14,561 nucleotides of DNA from Clostridia bacterium. GTDB lineage: Bacteria > Bacillota > Clostridia > UBA1381 > UMGS1253. Positions 1 to 8,278 of the stretch are shown one piece after another. Position 1 is the stretch's first letter. Every line of letters starts with the position of its first letter. Both the position numbers and the translations under genes were made by a program. A model generated the notes under the pieces. The model was not told the origin of the DNA, did no database searches, and saw only the letters and a list, made by a program, of their open reading frames with translations. Location of the stretch: assembly GCA_017411585.1 (NCBI GenBank), contig JAFQPV010000312.1:1-14561 (forward strand), in the 5' to 3' direction.

Positions 1-1220
1 AGGTTCCGGTCGTTTATGTACAGGATACGCGTCTTGCACTTGCACAAATGTCGAAGGTCTACTATGACAGACCGGACGAGAAAATGAAAATCATCGGCGT
101 AACAGGCACAAACGGAAAGACAACCGTTACGTATTTGATTAAGCATATTTTAGAGCAGAATGGTGCAAAAGTAGGCTTGATTGGCACGAATCAGAACATG
201 ATTGGTGCGCAGGTTTTAGAAACAGAGCGAACAACGCCGGAATCAAAGGAGCTTTATGCCATGTTTGCCGATATGGCGCAGGCGGGCTGCACTCATGTGG
301 TGATGGAGGTGTCGAGCCACGCGCTGGAGCTTTCCCGCGTGGGTGGTATTCGCTTTGCGGTGGGTTTATTTACGAACCTAACGCAGGACCATCTTGATTT
401 TCACGGTGATATGGAAAGCTATTATCTTGCGAAAGCAAAGCTGTTTTCAGTTTGTGAAAAAGCAGTAATCAATATAGACGATGCCTATGGCGCGCGTATG
501 GCAAAGCTTGCACCGTCTGTGTTGACGTATTCGATTGATGCAGTGTCGGATTTGCAGGCATCGGAGATTGAGATTTCAGCAAAAGGTGTGCTTTACGATG
601 CAAAGCTGCATGAAGAGATGACTTCAGTGCATATTGCAATTCCGGGTAGATTTTCAGTATACAACTCTTTGGCAGCGCTTGGCTGCGCCGTGCAGCTCGG
701 CATAGATATCGATGCTGCCGTACGTGCACTTTTGACGGCGAAGGGTGTCAAGGGCAGAGCAGAGGTTGTACCGACAGCGACGAATTATACGGTGCTGATT
801 GACTATGCACACACGCCGGACGGACTGGAAAACATTATTTCGACGGTGAATGAATTTAAAACGGCGCGTGTGATTACGGTGTTTGGCTGCGGCGGCGACC
901 GCGACCGCACAAAGCGTCCGCTTATGGGCGAGACAGCGGCGCGGCTTTCGGATTTTGTGGTGGTGACCTCGGACAATCCGCGTACGGAGAATCCGGAGGC
1001 GATTATTGACGATATTATGCCGGGTGTGCTTAAAACGGACTGTCCGTATGTGCGCATCACAAGCCGCAAGGATGCCATTGCCTATGCCTTGAAGCATGCG
1101 CAGGAAGATGACATCATTGTGCTTGCGGGTAAGGGGCATGAAACGTACCAAATTTTGAACACGGGCAAGATTCACTTCGATGAACGCGAGGTTGTGGCAG
1201 AGCTTTTGAATAACGAGTAA
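1..1220 (+). CDS. murE: UDP-MurNAc-tripeptide synthetase MurE (meso-DAP-adding), 5' end cut by window
   Basis: This cytoplasmic Mur ligase adds the third stem-peptide residue to UDP-MurNAc-L-Ala-D-Glu using ATP. The reading frame is open to the left edge (first full codon at 3), and the residues before the ATG at 48 (VPVVYVQDTRLALAQ) are typical of the end of the MurE N-terminal domain. That ATG is therefore internal and the true start lies outside the window. About 405 residues are visible; full-length MurE is usually near 480-500. The ATP-binding loop GVTGTNGKTT lies at 96-125, the ERTTPES substrate motif follows, and GKGHE is near the C-terminus. The DNPR motif at 972-983 is the signature of meso-diaminopimelate selection rather than L-lysine. 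It is followed 15 bases later by murF and is probably in the same operon. The identification is very secure. Confidence 0.96.
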   Translation, partial: VPVVYVQDTRLALAQMSKVYYDRPDEKMKIIGVTGTNGKTTVTYLIKHILEQNGAKVGLIGTNQNMIGAQVLETERTTPESKELYAMFADMAQAGCTHVVMEVSSHALELSRVGGIRFAVGLFTNLTQDHLDFHGDMESYYLAKAKLFSVCEKAVINIDDAYGARMAKLAPSVLTYSIDAVSDLQASEIEISAKGVLYDAKLHEEMTSVHIAIPGRFSVYNSLAALGCAVQLGIDIDAAVRALLTAKGVKGRAEVVPTATNYTVLIDYAHTPDGLENIISTVNEFKTARVITVFGCGGDRDRTKRPLMGETAARLSDFVVVTSDNPRTENPEAIIDDIMPGVLKTDCPYVRITSRKDAIAYALKHAQEDDIIVLAGKGHETYQILNTGKIHFDEREVVAELLNNE

Positions 1221-1235
1221 AGAAGGCGACAGCGA

Positions 1236-2603
1236 ATGAACGCTTTAAGTGTACAGCAGGTTTTAGAAGCGACGGGCGGCATCTTGGTGTGCGGCAATCC
1301 GTCCCAGAATTTTTCGGGGATTACAACCGATTCGCGCAATGTGGCATATGGCGCATTGTTTATTCCGTTTGCGGGCGAAACCTTTGATGCGCATGATTTT
1401 GTAGACAGCGCGCTCAAAAGTGGTGCCGGCGGTGTTTTAACGCACAAGGATTTGAATTTGAGCACCGAGAGCGCAGTGATTCGTGTGCAGGATACCAAGA
1501 AGGCATACGGCGATATTGCGCGCTATTATAAAAATGTTATTGCACCGAAAACGGTTGCCATTACGGGGTCGGTTGGAAAAACGACCACGAAGGATATGGT
1601 GGCGTGTGTTTTGGCAACGCAGTTTCGTTTGACGGCAACGGAAAAAAATTATAACAACGAAATTGGCGTACCGAAAACGCTTTTGAGCTTAAAGCCGGAT
1701 GACGAGGTGGCGGTAATCGAGATGGGCATGAATCATTTCGGGGAAATCAGATATCTTTCCTCCATTGTGCGTCCGGATGCGGCAGTCATCACAAATATTG
1801 GAATGTCGCATATAGAAAACTTAGGCTCGCAGGAAGGTATTTTAAAAGCAAAATTGGAGGTTTTGGAATACTTAAGCGAGGATGGCGTTCTGTTTGTGAA
1901 TGGGGATGATGCGCTTTTATCGGGCGTGAAAGCGCCGCGCAAAATTGTCCGTTTTGGCATTAAAGATGAAAGCTGCGATTATGTTGCAACGCAAATCTGT
2001 TCTGGCAGCGAAGAAATTGAATTTGATGTTGCGCATAAGCGTAAAAAGGCGCACGTGCATCTGCGCGTACCGGGCGAGCACAATGTATATAACGCACTTG
2101 CAGCCATTGCTGTTGGTGAGTATTTCGGGCTTACGCTTGCGCAAGCCGCAAAGGGCGTGGAAAAGTTTGTGCCCGGTGATAAGAGAATGAATATCATCAA
2201 AACAGAACGTTTTGTGATTTTAAACGATTGCTATAATGCATCGCCTGCTTCGATTGAGGCAGCAGTGCAGGTGCTTTGCGGACTGGAAAGCAGCAGAAAG
2301 GTTGCTATTTTGGGCGATGTGAAAGAGCTTGGCGACTTTGCACCGGCGGCGCACGGGAAAATCGGTAAGGCGGTCGGCCGTGCCGGTGTGGATATGGTGA
2401 TTGCCATTGGTGACAATGCTAAATTTGTGTGCCGCGGCGCAGAGGAAGGCGGCATTACAAAAGAAAACATTCATGGATTCAAAACGCGTCAGCAGGCGAT
2501 AGAGGCATTGCCGAATTTGATGCAGAGCGGGGATGCTGTTTTGGTAAAGGCATCGCGCGCGATGCAGCTGGAGCATGTGACAGAGGCGCTTAAAGAACTG
2601 TAA
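1236..2603 (+). CDS. murF: UDP-MurNAc-tripeptide:D-Ala-D-Ala ligase MurF
   Basis: This cytoplasmic ATP-dependent ligase adds D-Ala-D-Ala to UDP-MurNAc-tripeptide and completes the pentapeptide. The 455-residue length is normal for MurF. An N-terminal substrate domain (about 1-105, with TTDSRNV near 30-36) is followed by the P-loop GSVGKTTT at 111-118, then EKNYNNEIGVP at about 136-146, a motif typical of MurF rather than other Mur ligases. EMGMNHFGEI (about 162-171) and NDCYNASPAS (about 330-339) complete the central domain. The C-terminal domain contains GDVKELGDFAPAAH and VLVKASRAMQLE. The ATG at 1236 is preceded by AGAAGG at 1221-1226 with a 9-base spacer. The gene lies between murE and mraY, the classic dcw position, and its stop codon overlaps the ribosome site of mraY. 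Confidence 0.96.
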   Translation: MNALSVQQVLEATGGILVCGNPSQNFSGITTDSRNVAYGALFIPFAGETFDAHDFVDSALKSGAGGVLTHKDLNLSTESAVIRVQDTKKAYGDIARYYKNVIAPKTVAITGSVGKTTTKDMVACVLATQFRLTATEKNYNNEIGVPKTLLSLKPDDEVAVIEMGMNHFGEIRYLSSIVRPDAAVITNIGMSHIENLGSQEGILKAKLEVLEYLSEDGVLFVNGDDALLSGVKAPRKIVRFGIKDESCDYVATQICSGSEEIEFDVAHKRKKAHVHLRVPGEHNVYNALAAIAVGEYFGLTLAQAAKGVEKFVPGDKRMNIIKTERFVILNDCYNASPASIEAAVQVLCGLESSRKVAILGDVKELGDFAPAAHGKIGKAVGRAGVDMVIAIGDNAKFVCRGAEEGGITKENIHGFKTRQQAIEALPNLMQSGDAVLVKASRAMQLEHVTEALKEL

Positions 2604-2617
2604 AGGAGAAGCGGGTT

Positions 2618-3586
2618 ATGCTAATTAAAGAATTATTCATCACTTCGGGTATCGCAGCTGCAATTGCATTTTTAATTGCAGCCCTGGTAGGTCCTGTATT
2701 GATTCCGTTTTTGCATAGACTTAAGTTTGGGCAGGAAATTCGCGAGGAGGGACCGAGCTGGCACCAAAAAAAGAGCGGTACACCGACGATGGGTGGCATC
2801 ATCTTTATCCTGGGTGCTTGTGTTGCGGCATTGATTTGTGCGCGTGATAACGCGATGTATAGTGTGCTTTTGTGCAGCTTGTGCTTTGGTATTGTCGGCT
2901 TTGCGGATGATTTTATTAAAGTAATATTAAAGCGCAATCTTGGCTTGCGTTCCTTGCAAAAGCTTGTTTTGCAGATTGCGGTTTCGGTTGTATTTGTTGT
3001 GGTGATATATCGAAGCGGTATGATTGACAGCAAGTTGATTCTGCCGTTTACCGATTGGCAGCTGCCCCTTGGCATTTTCTATATTCCGGCAGCCGTGTTT
3101 ATTATGGTTGGTTTTACCAATGCCGTAAATCTGACAGACGGCTTAGACGGACTTGCTGCTTCGGTCACTGCGGTGGTCTGCTTGTTTATTGCTGTGGCGG
3201 CATATTTAAAAGGACAGCTGACGCTGTGCGTATTTTCGGTGGCGTTGTTTGGCGGTCTTCTGGGATTTTTGTTGTATAACCGCCATCCGGCGAAGGTATT
3301 TATGGGTGACACCGGCTCTCTGTTTTTGGGCGGATTTGTCAGTGCGGCGGCAATTCTATTAAAAATGCCGGTGATTTTTGTGCTGGCAGGTTTTATCTAT
3401 GTAGCAGAGGATTTGTCGGTTGTATTGCAGGTTGCAAGCTTTAAACTGACCGGCAAGCGAATTTTTAAAATGAGTCCGATTCATCATCATTATGAGATGT
3501 GCGGTTTAAAGGAAACACAAATTGTATTTCGTTTTTGCGCTGTAACGGTGCTTTGCTGTATTGTTGCAGTATTGTCCATTTTGTAA
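2618..3586 (+). CDS. mraY: Phospho-MurNAc-pentapeptide transferase MraY
   Basis: This integral membrane enzyme transfers phospho-MurNAc-pentapeptide from UDP to undecaprenyl phosphate, making lipid I. The 322-residue protein has about ten hydrophobic segments. It shows the family's cytoplasmic motifs in order: GPSWHQKKSGTPTMGG near residues 45-60, the GFADDFIKV aspartate pair near 93-101, NAVNLTDGLDGLA near 168-180, and SPIHHHYEMCG near 287-297, whose His-His-His loop is diagnostic. The ATG at 2618 has AAAGGAG at 2602-2608, which overlaps the murF stop codon and suggests translational coupling. In most Bacillota dcw clusters murD follows mraY directly. Here the next gene is ftsW after only 34 AT-rich bases, so murD must be elsewhere if it is present. 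Confidence 0.97.
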   Translation: MLIKELFITSGIAAAIAFLIAALVGPVLIPFLHRLKFGQEIREEGPSWHQKKSGTPTMGGIIFILGACVAALICARDNAMYSVLLCSLCFGIVGFADDFIKVILKRNLGLRSLQKLVLQIAVSVVFVVVIYRSGMIDSKLILPFTDWQLPLGIFYIPAAVFIMVGFTNAVNLTDGLDGLAASVTAVVCLFIAVAAYLKGQLTLCVFSVALFGGLLGFLLYNRHPAKVFMGDTGSLFLGGFVSAAAILLKMPVIFVLAGFIYVAEDLSVVLQVASFKLTGKRIFKMSPIHHHYEMCGLKETQIVFRFCAVTVLCCIVAVLSIL

Positions 3587-3620
3587 GATTTTATTTTTGA
3601 AAATTTAAGGAGGTTTTGCC

Positions 3621-4919
3621 ATGCCACAGACGAATAGAGCATATAAGGCGCAAGTGCGCACGCAAAGACAGAATAGCAATGTTGTTCGTCTGCGCAGTGC
3701 AAAATCGAAAAAGAATAAACAATCCGGCGCGGCGCGTGCGCCCCAAAAACGCACACCGGCAAGCACTTCTTCGGGACTTTTGCAGGCGATTAGCGGTGGC
3801 AAGCGTTTAAAGCCGATGGACAAAACGCTTTTGCTTGTTATTATTATATTGGTTGTATTCGGTTTAGTGATGGTATTTTCTGCGAGTGCACCATCGGCGA
3901 GTGCGTATCAGAATAATCCGTATCACTACATTGTGCGTCAGGCAATTTTTGCCGTGATGGGCTTGGTTGCGATGTTCTTCTTTTCTATGTTTGACTATCA
4001 CAAGCTCGGGAAAATGGCGCTTTGGATTTTGGGTGGTGCGCTTCTTTTGCTGCTTGCGGTTTATATTCCGGGCATCGGTATTGTGCGTAATAACGCGCGC
4101 CGATGGTTAAACTTAGGATTTTCCACCTTACAGCCGTCCGAGGTTGTAAAGGTTGCATTGATTATTTATTTCGCATATAGCTTGAGCAATTTAAAGGAGC
4201 GCATTAAGGAGTTTAAAACCGGACTTTTGCCGCAGCTCATCGTGTTGGGTGTGTTTGCACTGCTTTTGATGGCAGAGCCGCATCTGAGTGCGACAATGAT
4301 TATTGGTATGACCACGGTGATTATGCTGCTGGTGGCAGGTGCGCGTATTGCGCATTTTGTCGGCTTGGCAGTCCCGGTTGCGTGTGCAGGTATCTTTTAT
4401 ATTATGAAAAATCCGTATCAGCTGGAACGTATTGTTACGTTCTTGGATCCATTTGCTGACCCATCGGATACAGGCTTTCAGGTGGTTAACTCGCTATATG
4501 CCATAGGTTCCGGCGGCATATTCGGTTTGGGCCTCGGTCAAAGCAGACAGAAGTATTTGTATTTGCCGGAGCCGCAAAATGATTTTATTTTCGCCATTGT
4601 ATGTGAAGAGCTCGGCTTGGTTGGCGCGCTGATGGTGCTGTTTCTGTTTGCGTGTCTGATTTGGAAGGGTTATCGCACGGCGATGACAGCGCCCGATTTA
4701 TTCGGTTCACTTTTGGCAACCGGTATTACCTCGCTCGTAGCGTTGCAGGTGCTGATGAATGTGGCGGTTGTTACCTCATCCATGCCGGCAACCGGTGTGG
4801 CACTGCCGTTTTTCAGCTACGGCGGTACCTCACTGATGATTTTGCTTTGCTGTATGGGTATTTTGTTAAACATTTCCAGACAAACGGTTGCAAAACCGTC
4901 GGACAGTGCAAAAATCTGA
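3621..4919 (+). CDS. ftsW: SEDS-family septal glycan polymerase FtsW/SpoVE with a basic N-terminal tail
   Basis: This polytopic SEDS glycosyltransferase polymerises lipid II at the division septum, normally together with a class B PBP. Residues 1-66 form a hydrophilic, Arg/Lys/Gln/Ser-rich tail that looks disordered. The first membrane segment starts near 68 (LLLVIIILVVFGLVMVFSAS), followed by about nine more. Family motifs are RRWLNLGFSTLQPSEVVKVA, EPHLSATMII, the DPFADPSDTGFQ loop, and PQNDFIFAIVCEE, whose Asp aligns with the catalytic Asp of FtsW/RodA. The ATG at 3621 has AAGGAGG at 3608-3614 and a 6-base spacer, so the tail is probably translated. An internal ATG at 3816 has no ribosome site. 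FtsW and SpoVE cannot be separated by sequence alone; position in the dcw cluster favours the division role. Confidence 0.93.
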   Translation: MPQTNRAYKAQVRTQRQNSNVVRLRSAKSKKNKQSGAARAPQKRTPASTSSGLLQAISGGKRLKPMDKTLLLVIIILVVFGLVMVFSASAPSASAYQNNPYHYIVRQAIFAVMGLVAMFFFSMFDYHKLGKMALWILGGALLLLLAVYIPGIGIVRNNARRWLNLGFSTLQPSEVVKVALIIYFAYSLSNLKERIKEFKTGLLPQLIVLGVFALLLMAEPHLSATMIIGMTTVIMLLVAGARIAHFVGLAVPVACAGIFYIMKNPYQLERIVTFLDPFADPSDTGFQVVNSLYAIGSGGIFGLGLGQSRQKYLYLPEPQNDFIFAIVCEELGLVGALMVLFLFACLIWKGYRTAMTAPDLFGSLLATGITSLVALQVLMNVAVVTSSMPATGVALPFFSYGGTSLMILLCCMGILLNISRQTVAKPSDSAKI

Positions 4920-4947
4920 GCATTGTGATGTCATAGGAGGCATAAAT

Positions 4948-6054
4948 ATGAGAATTTTATTGGCAGGCGGCGGTACGGCAGGACACATTAATCCTGCACT
5001 CAGTATTGCAGATCAGGTGCGGTTGCACGATCCGGATGCTGAAGTTTTGTTTGTCGGTAAGCGCGGCAACATGGAAGAAAAGCTGGTTACCAAGCGCGGC
5101 TACGCGATTGATTTTATAGAGATAGAGGGCTTTAAGCGTTCGCCGCTGAAAAACATCCGCGTGGTGTTTAAAACTTTGAAGGCGATTGCGCAGAGTAAAA
5201 AAATTATCAAGAAATTCCGTCCGGATGTTGTGGTGACGACGGGCGGTTATGTCAGCGGTCCGGTGATGGTTGCGGCGCACCAATCAGGGGTTCCGTCGCT
5301 GATTCATGAATCCAATGTGTATCCGGGTGTTGCTGTAAAGATGGCAGCGCGCACGGCGACGCGTATTGCGGTCAGTTTTGATAAAACGCGCGAGCTGATT
5401 GCGCAGAAGGAGAAATGCATCAAAACAGGAAACCCGGTGCGCGCAGAAATTTTGGAAACCACGCGCGAGCAAGCGCGAAAGGCACTGCGCATTAAGGATA
5501 AGCCGCTTGTGTTGGTCTTTGGCGGCAGCCTTGGCGCACAGAAGCTGAATGAAGCAGTGCTCGGTTATATTGAAAATATTCAGAATGCAGAAAACGTGCA
5601 GCTGATTTTCGGTACGGGTGAGCGCAATTATGCAGAGGTTATGGGTGCGCTTTCCGAAAAGCAAATCAATGTGCCGGAATGTGAGCATATTAAGGTGCTC
5701 CCTTATATCTACAATATGAATGAGGCGATGGCTGCGGCGGATGTTGTGATTTCGCGTGCCGGTGCAATTACACTTGCGGAGCTGATGGCACTCGGTAAGC
5801 CGTCGGTACTGATTCCATCGCCGAATGTAGCATACAATCATCAGGAGACAAATGCACGTCAGTTGGAGAAAAACGGTGCAGCACTGGTGCTGACGGAGGC
5901 AGAATTAACTGCAAAGACGTTGCAGGAAAAAATTGACCTCTTGCTTTCGGATGCAAATCGGTTGTATACTATAGGTGAGAATGCGAAAAAAATGGGCGTG
6001 CGGGATGCAACCGAACGCATTTACGAGATTATAGAAGAAATTCGCTTGAAGTGA
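4948..6054 (+). CDS. murG: UDP-GlcNAc:lipid I GlcNAc transferase MurG
   Basis: This GT-B glycosyltransferase on the inner membrane face adds GlcNAc to lipid I to make lipid II. The protein of 368 residues has the N-terminal glycine-rich loop AGGGTAGHINPA at 6-17. TTGGYVSGP (98-105) and HESNVYPG (120-127) match the MurG acceptor-site motifs. The C-terminal UDP-GlcNAc-binding half has FGGSLGAQKLN (191-201) and SRAGAITLAELMALGKPSVL (269-288), followed by NHQETNA. I chose the ATG at 4948 because AGGAGG at 4935-4940 sits 7 bases upstream and MRILLAGGG is the usual MurG start. An ATG at 4888 in the same frame lies inside ftsW and would add 20 unrelated residues. It supplies the product downstream of MraY and the substrate for FtsW. 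Confidence 0.96.
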   Translation: MRILLAGGGTAGHINPALSIADQVRLHDPDAEVLFVGKRGNMEEKLVTKRGYAIDFIEIEGFKRSPLKNIRVVFKTLKAIAQSKKIIKKFRPDVVVTTGGYVSGPVMVAAHQSGVPSLIHESNVYPGVAVKMAARTATRIAVSFDKTRELIAQKEKCIKTGNPVRAEILETTREQARKALRIKDKPLVLVFGGSLGAQKLNEAVLGYIENIQNAENVQLIFGTGERNYAEVMGALSEKQINVPECEHIKVLPYIYNMNEAMAAADVVISRAGAITLAELMALGKPSVLIPSPNVAYNHQETNARQLEKNGAALVLTEAELTAKTLQEKIDLLLSDANRLYTIGENAKKMGVRDATERIYEIIEEIRLK

Positions 6055-6065
6055 CCAAAAATGCG

Positions 6066-6106
6066 CCCACAGCATACTATGGAGTAGAAATAGAGCTGTG
6101 GGGGTG
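6066..6106 (+). promoter_or_regulatory. Hairpin over the murA ribosome binding site
   Basis: A perfect 8-bp inverted repeat, CCCACAGC at 6066-6073 and GCTGTGGG at 6095-6102, lies in the 57-base gap between murG and murA. An inner CTAT/ATAG helix (6077-6080 with 6090-6093) can stack on it after a small internal loop. The right arm overlaps GGGGGTG at 6100-6106, the only candidate ribosome site for the murA ATG at 6112. Folding would therefore mask part of that site. Only TGTTTT follows, so it could be a weak terminator instead. The function is inferred. Confidence 0.5.
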
Positions 6107-6111
6107 TTTTC

Positions 6112-7407
6112 ATGTCTGTGATCGTAGTGGAAGGCGGACACAGTCTGGAAGGAACAATTCGCGTACACGGTGCGAAAAATGCCGTTTTGCCGATTTTGGC
6201 GGCTACGGTACTCAGCGGCGGAAAAAGTGATGTGGAAAATTGTCCGGCACTGCGAGATGTTGCGGCAACCGTTCGGATTTTAGAGCATCTCGGCTGCAGT
6301 GTGCGGCGTGAGGGTGCGACAATTTCCGTAGATTCTTCGGCGATGCAGCGTAGCGATATTCCGGAGTGCTTGATGCGTGAGATGCGCTCGTCCGTGATAT
6401 TTTTAGGTGCGATTTTGGCGCGTTTCGGCACGGCATCGGTTGCGATGCCGGGCGGCTGTGAGCTTGGTCCGCGACCGATTGACTTACACTTGTCTGCTTT
6501 TGCGCAGATGGGGGTAAATATCAGAGAGGCGCACGGCATCATTCACTGCGAATGTCCGAAGCTGCACGGTGCAGCTATTCACTTGGCGTTTCCGAGTGTA
6601 GGCGCAACGGAAAATGTGATGCTGGCAGCTTCGCTTGCCGAGGGTACAACCGTAATTACCAATGCGGCGAAGGAGCCGGAAATTGAAGACTTGCAAATAT
6701 ATTTAAACCGGATGGGTGCGCGCGTACAGGGCGCGGGCAGTGATACCATCCGCATAGATGGTGTTTCGCGCCTCTATGGTGCACCGCATCGCGTGATACC
6801 CGACCGTATTGTGGCGGCGACGTATATGGCGTGCAGTGCGGTAACGGGCGGCACGGTTGAGTTGACGGATGTTTGCCCAAAGCATTTAGAAGCAATTATG
6901 GCGGTTGCGCGCGAATACGGCGCCGAGCTGATTGTGGAAGAAAACAGAATTATTCATCGGGCACCGCAGAGACTGCGTGCTGTGAAAATGATTCGGACGA
7001 TGCCGTATCCCGGTTTTCCGACGGATGCACAGGCGCCGATGATGGCGGCGCTCTGTTATGCAGACGGTACGGGTATTTTTACGGAAACTATTTTTGAAAA
7101 CCGCTTCAAGCACGTTACGGAGTTGACGCGCATGGGTGCGGATATTACGGTAGAGGGCAGAATTGCCGTTGTGCGCGGTGTGCCGCAGCTGGGCGGTGCA
7201 AATATGTGTGCCATGGAGCTGCGCGGTGGTGCGGCACTTGTGGTTGCCGCTTTGGGGGCACAGGGTGTTTCGCGCATCGGCAGAGTTCATTTCATTGAAC
7301 GTGGCTACGAAAATCTGACCGAGGCGCTTTCAGGCCTAGGCGCAAAAATCAGAAAGGAAACAGAGGATGAACAACGCGAGAAAAAAACGCATATTGTCTG
7401 TCCATGA
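6112..7407 (+). CDS. murA: UDP-GlcNAc 1-carboxyvinyltransferase MurA
   Basis: This cytoplasmic enzyme transfers enolpyruvate from PEP to UDP-GlcNAc, the first committed step of peptidoglycan synthesis and the fosfomycin target. The 431 residues include the active-site pair Lys22-Asn23 in HGAKNAVLP. The catalytic Cys116 is in PGGCELGPRP, so the enzyme should be of the fosfomycin-sensitive Cys type. Asp305 is in PGFPTDAQAP and Arg371 in ELRGGAALVVA. The last roughly 13 residues (after GAKIRKE) extend past the usual end near 418 and are encoded where murA overlaps ftsQ. The ribosome site is unusual (GGGGGTG) and partly inside a hairpin, so expression may be tuned separately from murG. Many Bacillota carry two murA copies; this window cannot show whether another exists. 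Confidence 0.96.
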   Translation: MSVIVVEGGHSLEGTIRVHGAKNAVLPILAATVLSGGKSDVENCPALRDVAATVRILEHLGCSVRREGATISVDSSAMQRSDIPECLMREMRSSVIFLGAILARFGTASVAMPGGCELGPRPIDLHLSAFAQMGVNIREAHGIIHCECPKLHGAAIHLAFPSVGATENVMLAASLAEGTTVITNAAKEPEIEDLQIYLNRMGARVQGAGSDTIRIDGVSRLYGAPHRVIPDRIVAATYMACSAVTGGTVELTDVCPKHLEAIMAVAREYGAELIVEENRIIHRAPQRLRAVKMIRTMPYPGFPTDAQAPMMAALCYADGTGIFTETIFENRFKHVTELTRMGADITVEGRIAVVRGVPQLGGANMCAMELRGGAALVVAALGAQGVSRIGRVHFIERGYENLTEALSGLGAKIRKETEDEQREKKTHIVCP

Positions 7408-8161
7408 CGACATTCGTGAGCGGCATCGCAAACGTCAAATACGCAAAAAACGCACACGCTTTGCACTTTTTTGCGTATTGATGCTTTTGCTTTTCGTACT
7501 GGCGGCGAGTGCAGTTGTTTTTTTGACGCCGTGGTTTCATGTTACAGATGTTTCGGTTGTCGGTAATGCGCAGGTTGAAGCAGCGGATTTAATTGCGGCA
7601 AGTGGCATCAATAAGGGTGAGAGTATTTTTTCATATAATATGCACAAGGTGGAGAATGCACTTTTGGAGGTGCCGTATATCAAAACGGTGCAGGCAAAGC
7701 GAAAATTACCGAAAACGGTTGTTCTGACCGTGACGGAAAGCCACGCGGTTGCAAGCATTGAGCAGGATACATTGCCAATTTGCATTGATGAGACCGGCGA
7801 GGTGGTTTATGCAGGTTCAATGCCGCCGGAGGGCCTTGTGACGGTGACGGGGCTTTCTGTTGCAGAATATACGCTCGGTGCACCACTGAAGCCGGAAAAC
7901 GAAAAGCAGTATGAGACACTTTTGGAATTGATTTCTATTGCTGAGGCGCACAGTTGTTTTAGCGAGATGCACAGCATCGATGTGACAAAAGCGGAGGATA
8001 TTCGTTTTACATACGGGCAAGGCTTGACGGTTATCTGCGGCGATGCATACGACTTATCGCGCAAAATTTTGACTTTTATTGAGGTTGCACGTGAGCTTCC
8101 GCCGAACGCAAAGGGCGAAATTGACCTGCGCATCAGCAGTAAGGCATATTACAGACCGTGA
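7367..8161 (+). CDS. ftsQ: Cell division protein DivIB/FtsQ
   Basis: This bitopic membrane protein belongs to the FtsQ/DivIB-FtsL-FtsB divisome subcomplex that regulates septal peptidoglycan synthesis. The 264-residue protein has a very basic cytoplasmic tail (1-30), one membrane helix at about 31-53, and an extracellular POTRA domain at about 57-126. That domain includes FHVTDVSVVGN, the SGINKGESIF turn and RKLPKTVVLTVTE. A beta domain ending near the C-terminus follows. The ATG at 7367 lies 41 bases inside murA in another frame. It has AGAAAGG at 7351-7357, which supports the overlap and suggests translational coupling. ftsA, often the next gene, is missing. The sequence is divergent, as is usual for this family, but the topology, POTRA motif and position before ftsZ agree. 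Confidence 0.9.
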   Translation: MNNARKKRILSVHDDIRERHRKRQIRKKRTRFALFCVLMLLLFVLAASAVVFLTPWFHVTDVSVVGNAQVEAADLIAASGINKGESIFSYNMHKVENALLEVPYIKTVQAKRKLPKTVVLTVTESHAVASIEQDTLPICIDETGEVVYAGSMPPEGLVTVTGLSVAEYTLGAPLKPENEKQYETLLELISIAEAHSCFSEMHSIDVTKAEDIRFTYGQGLTVICGDAYDLSRKILTFIEVARELPPNAKGEIDLRISSKAYYRP

Positions 8162-8249
8162 TTTTTGCACATTTTCACGCAAAAAACGTGAATAAAACAT
8201 GAATTTTTGAAAAAATTTAATAATTTTTTAATAATTTCGAAATTTACTA

Positions 8250-8278
8250 TTGAATAAATGAAAAAAATGTTGTACAAT
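8250..8278 (+). promoter_or_regulatory. Sigma-A promoter for ftsZ
   Basis: TTGAAT at 8250-8255 and TACAAT at 8273-8278 are separated by 17 bases. Upstream (about 8193-8249) is very AT-rich with A and T runs that could act as an UP element. Transcription should start near 8285, giving a leader of about 55 bases before the TTG start of ftsZ. The promoter gives ftsZ a supply independent of the murE-ftsQ unit, from which there is no strong terminator before it. Confidence 0.8.

Noticed and set aside
654..1175. Long antisense open frames inside murE and other dcw genes
   Set aside because: They overlap well-supported genes fully, have no ribosome sites or recognisable domains, and are rich in His, Arg and Cys as expected of antisense translation.
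4888..4947. Earlier ATG for murG
   Set aside because: It lies within ftsW, lacks a ribosome site, and adds 20 residues before the canonical MurG N-terminus.
8174..8192. TTCACG/CGTGAA hairpin after ftsQ as a terminator
   Set aside because: The stem is only 6 bp and is followed by AATAAAAC rather than a T-run, so strong termination is unlikely.
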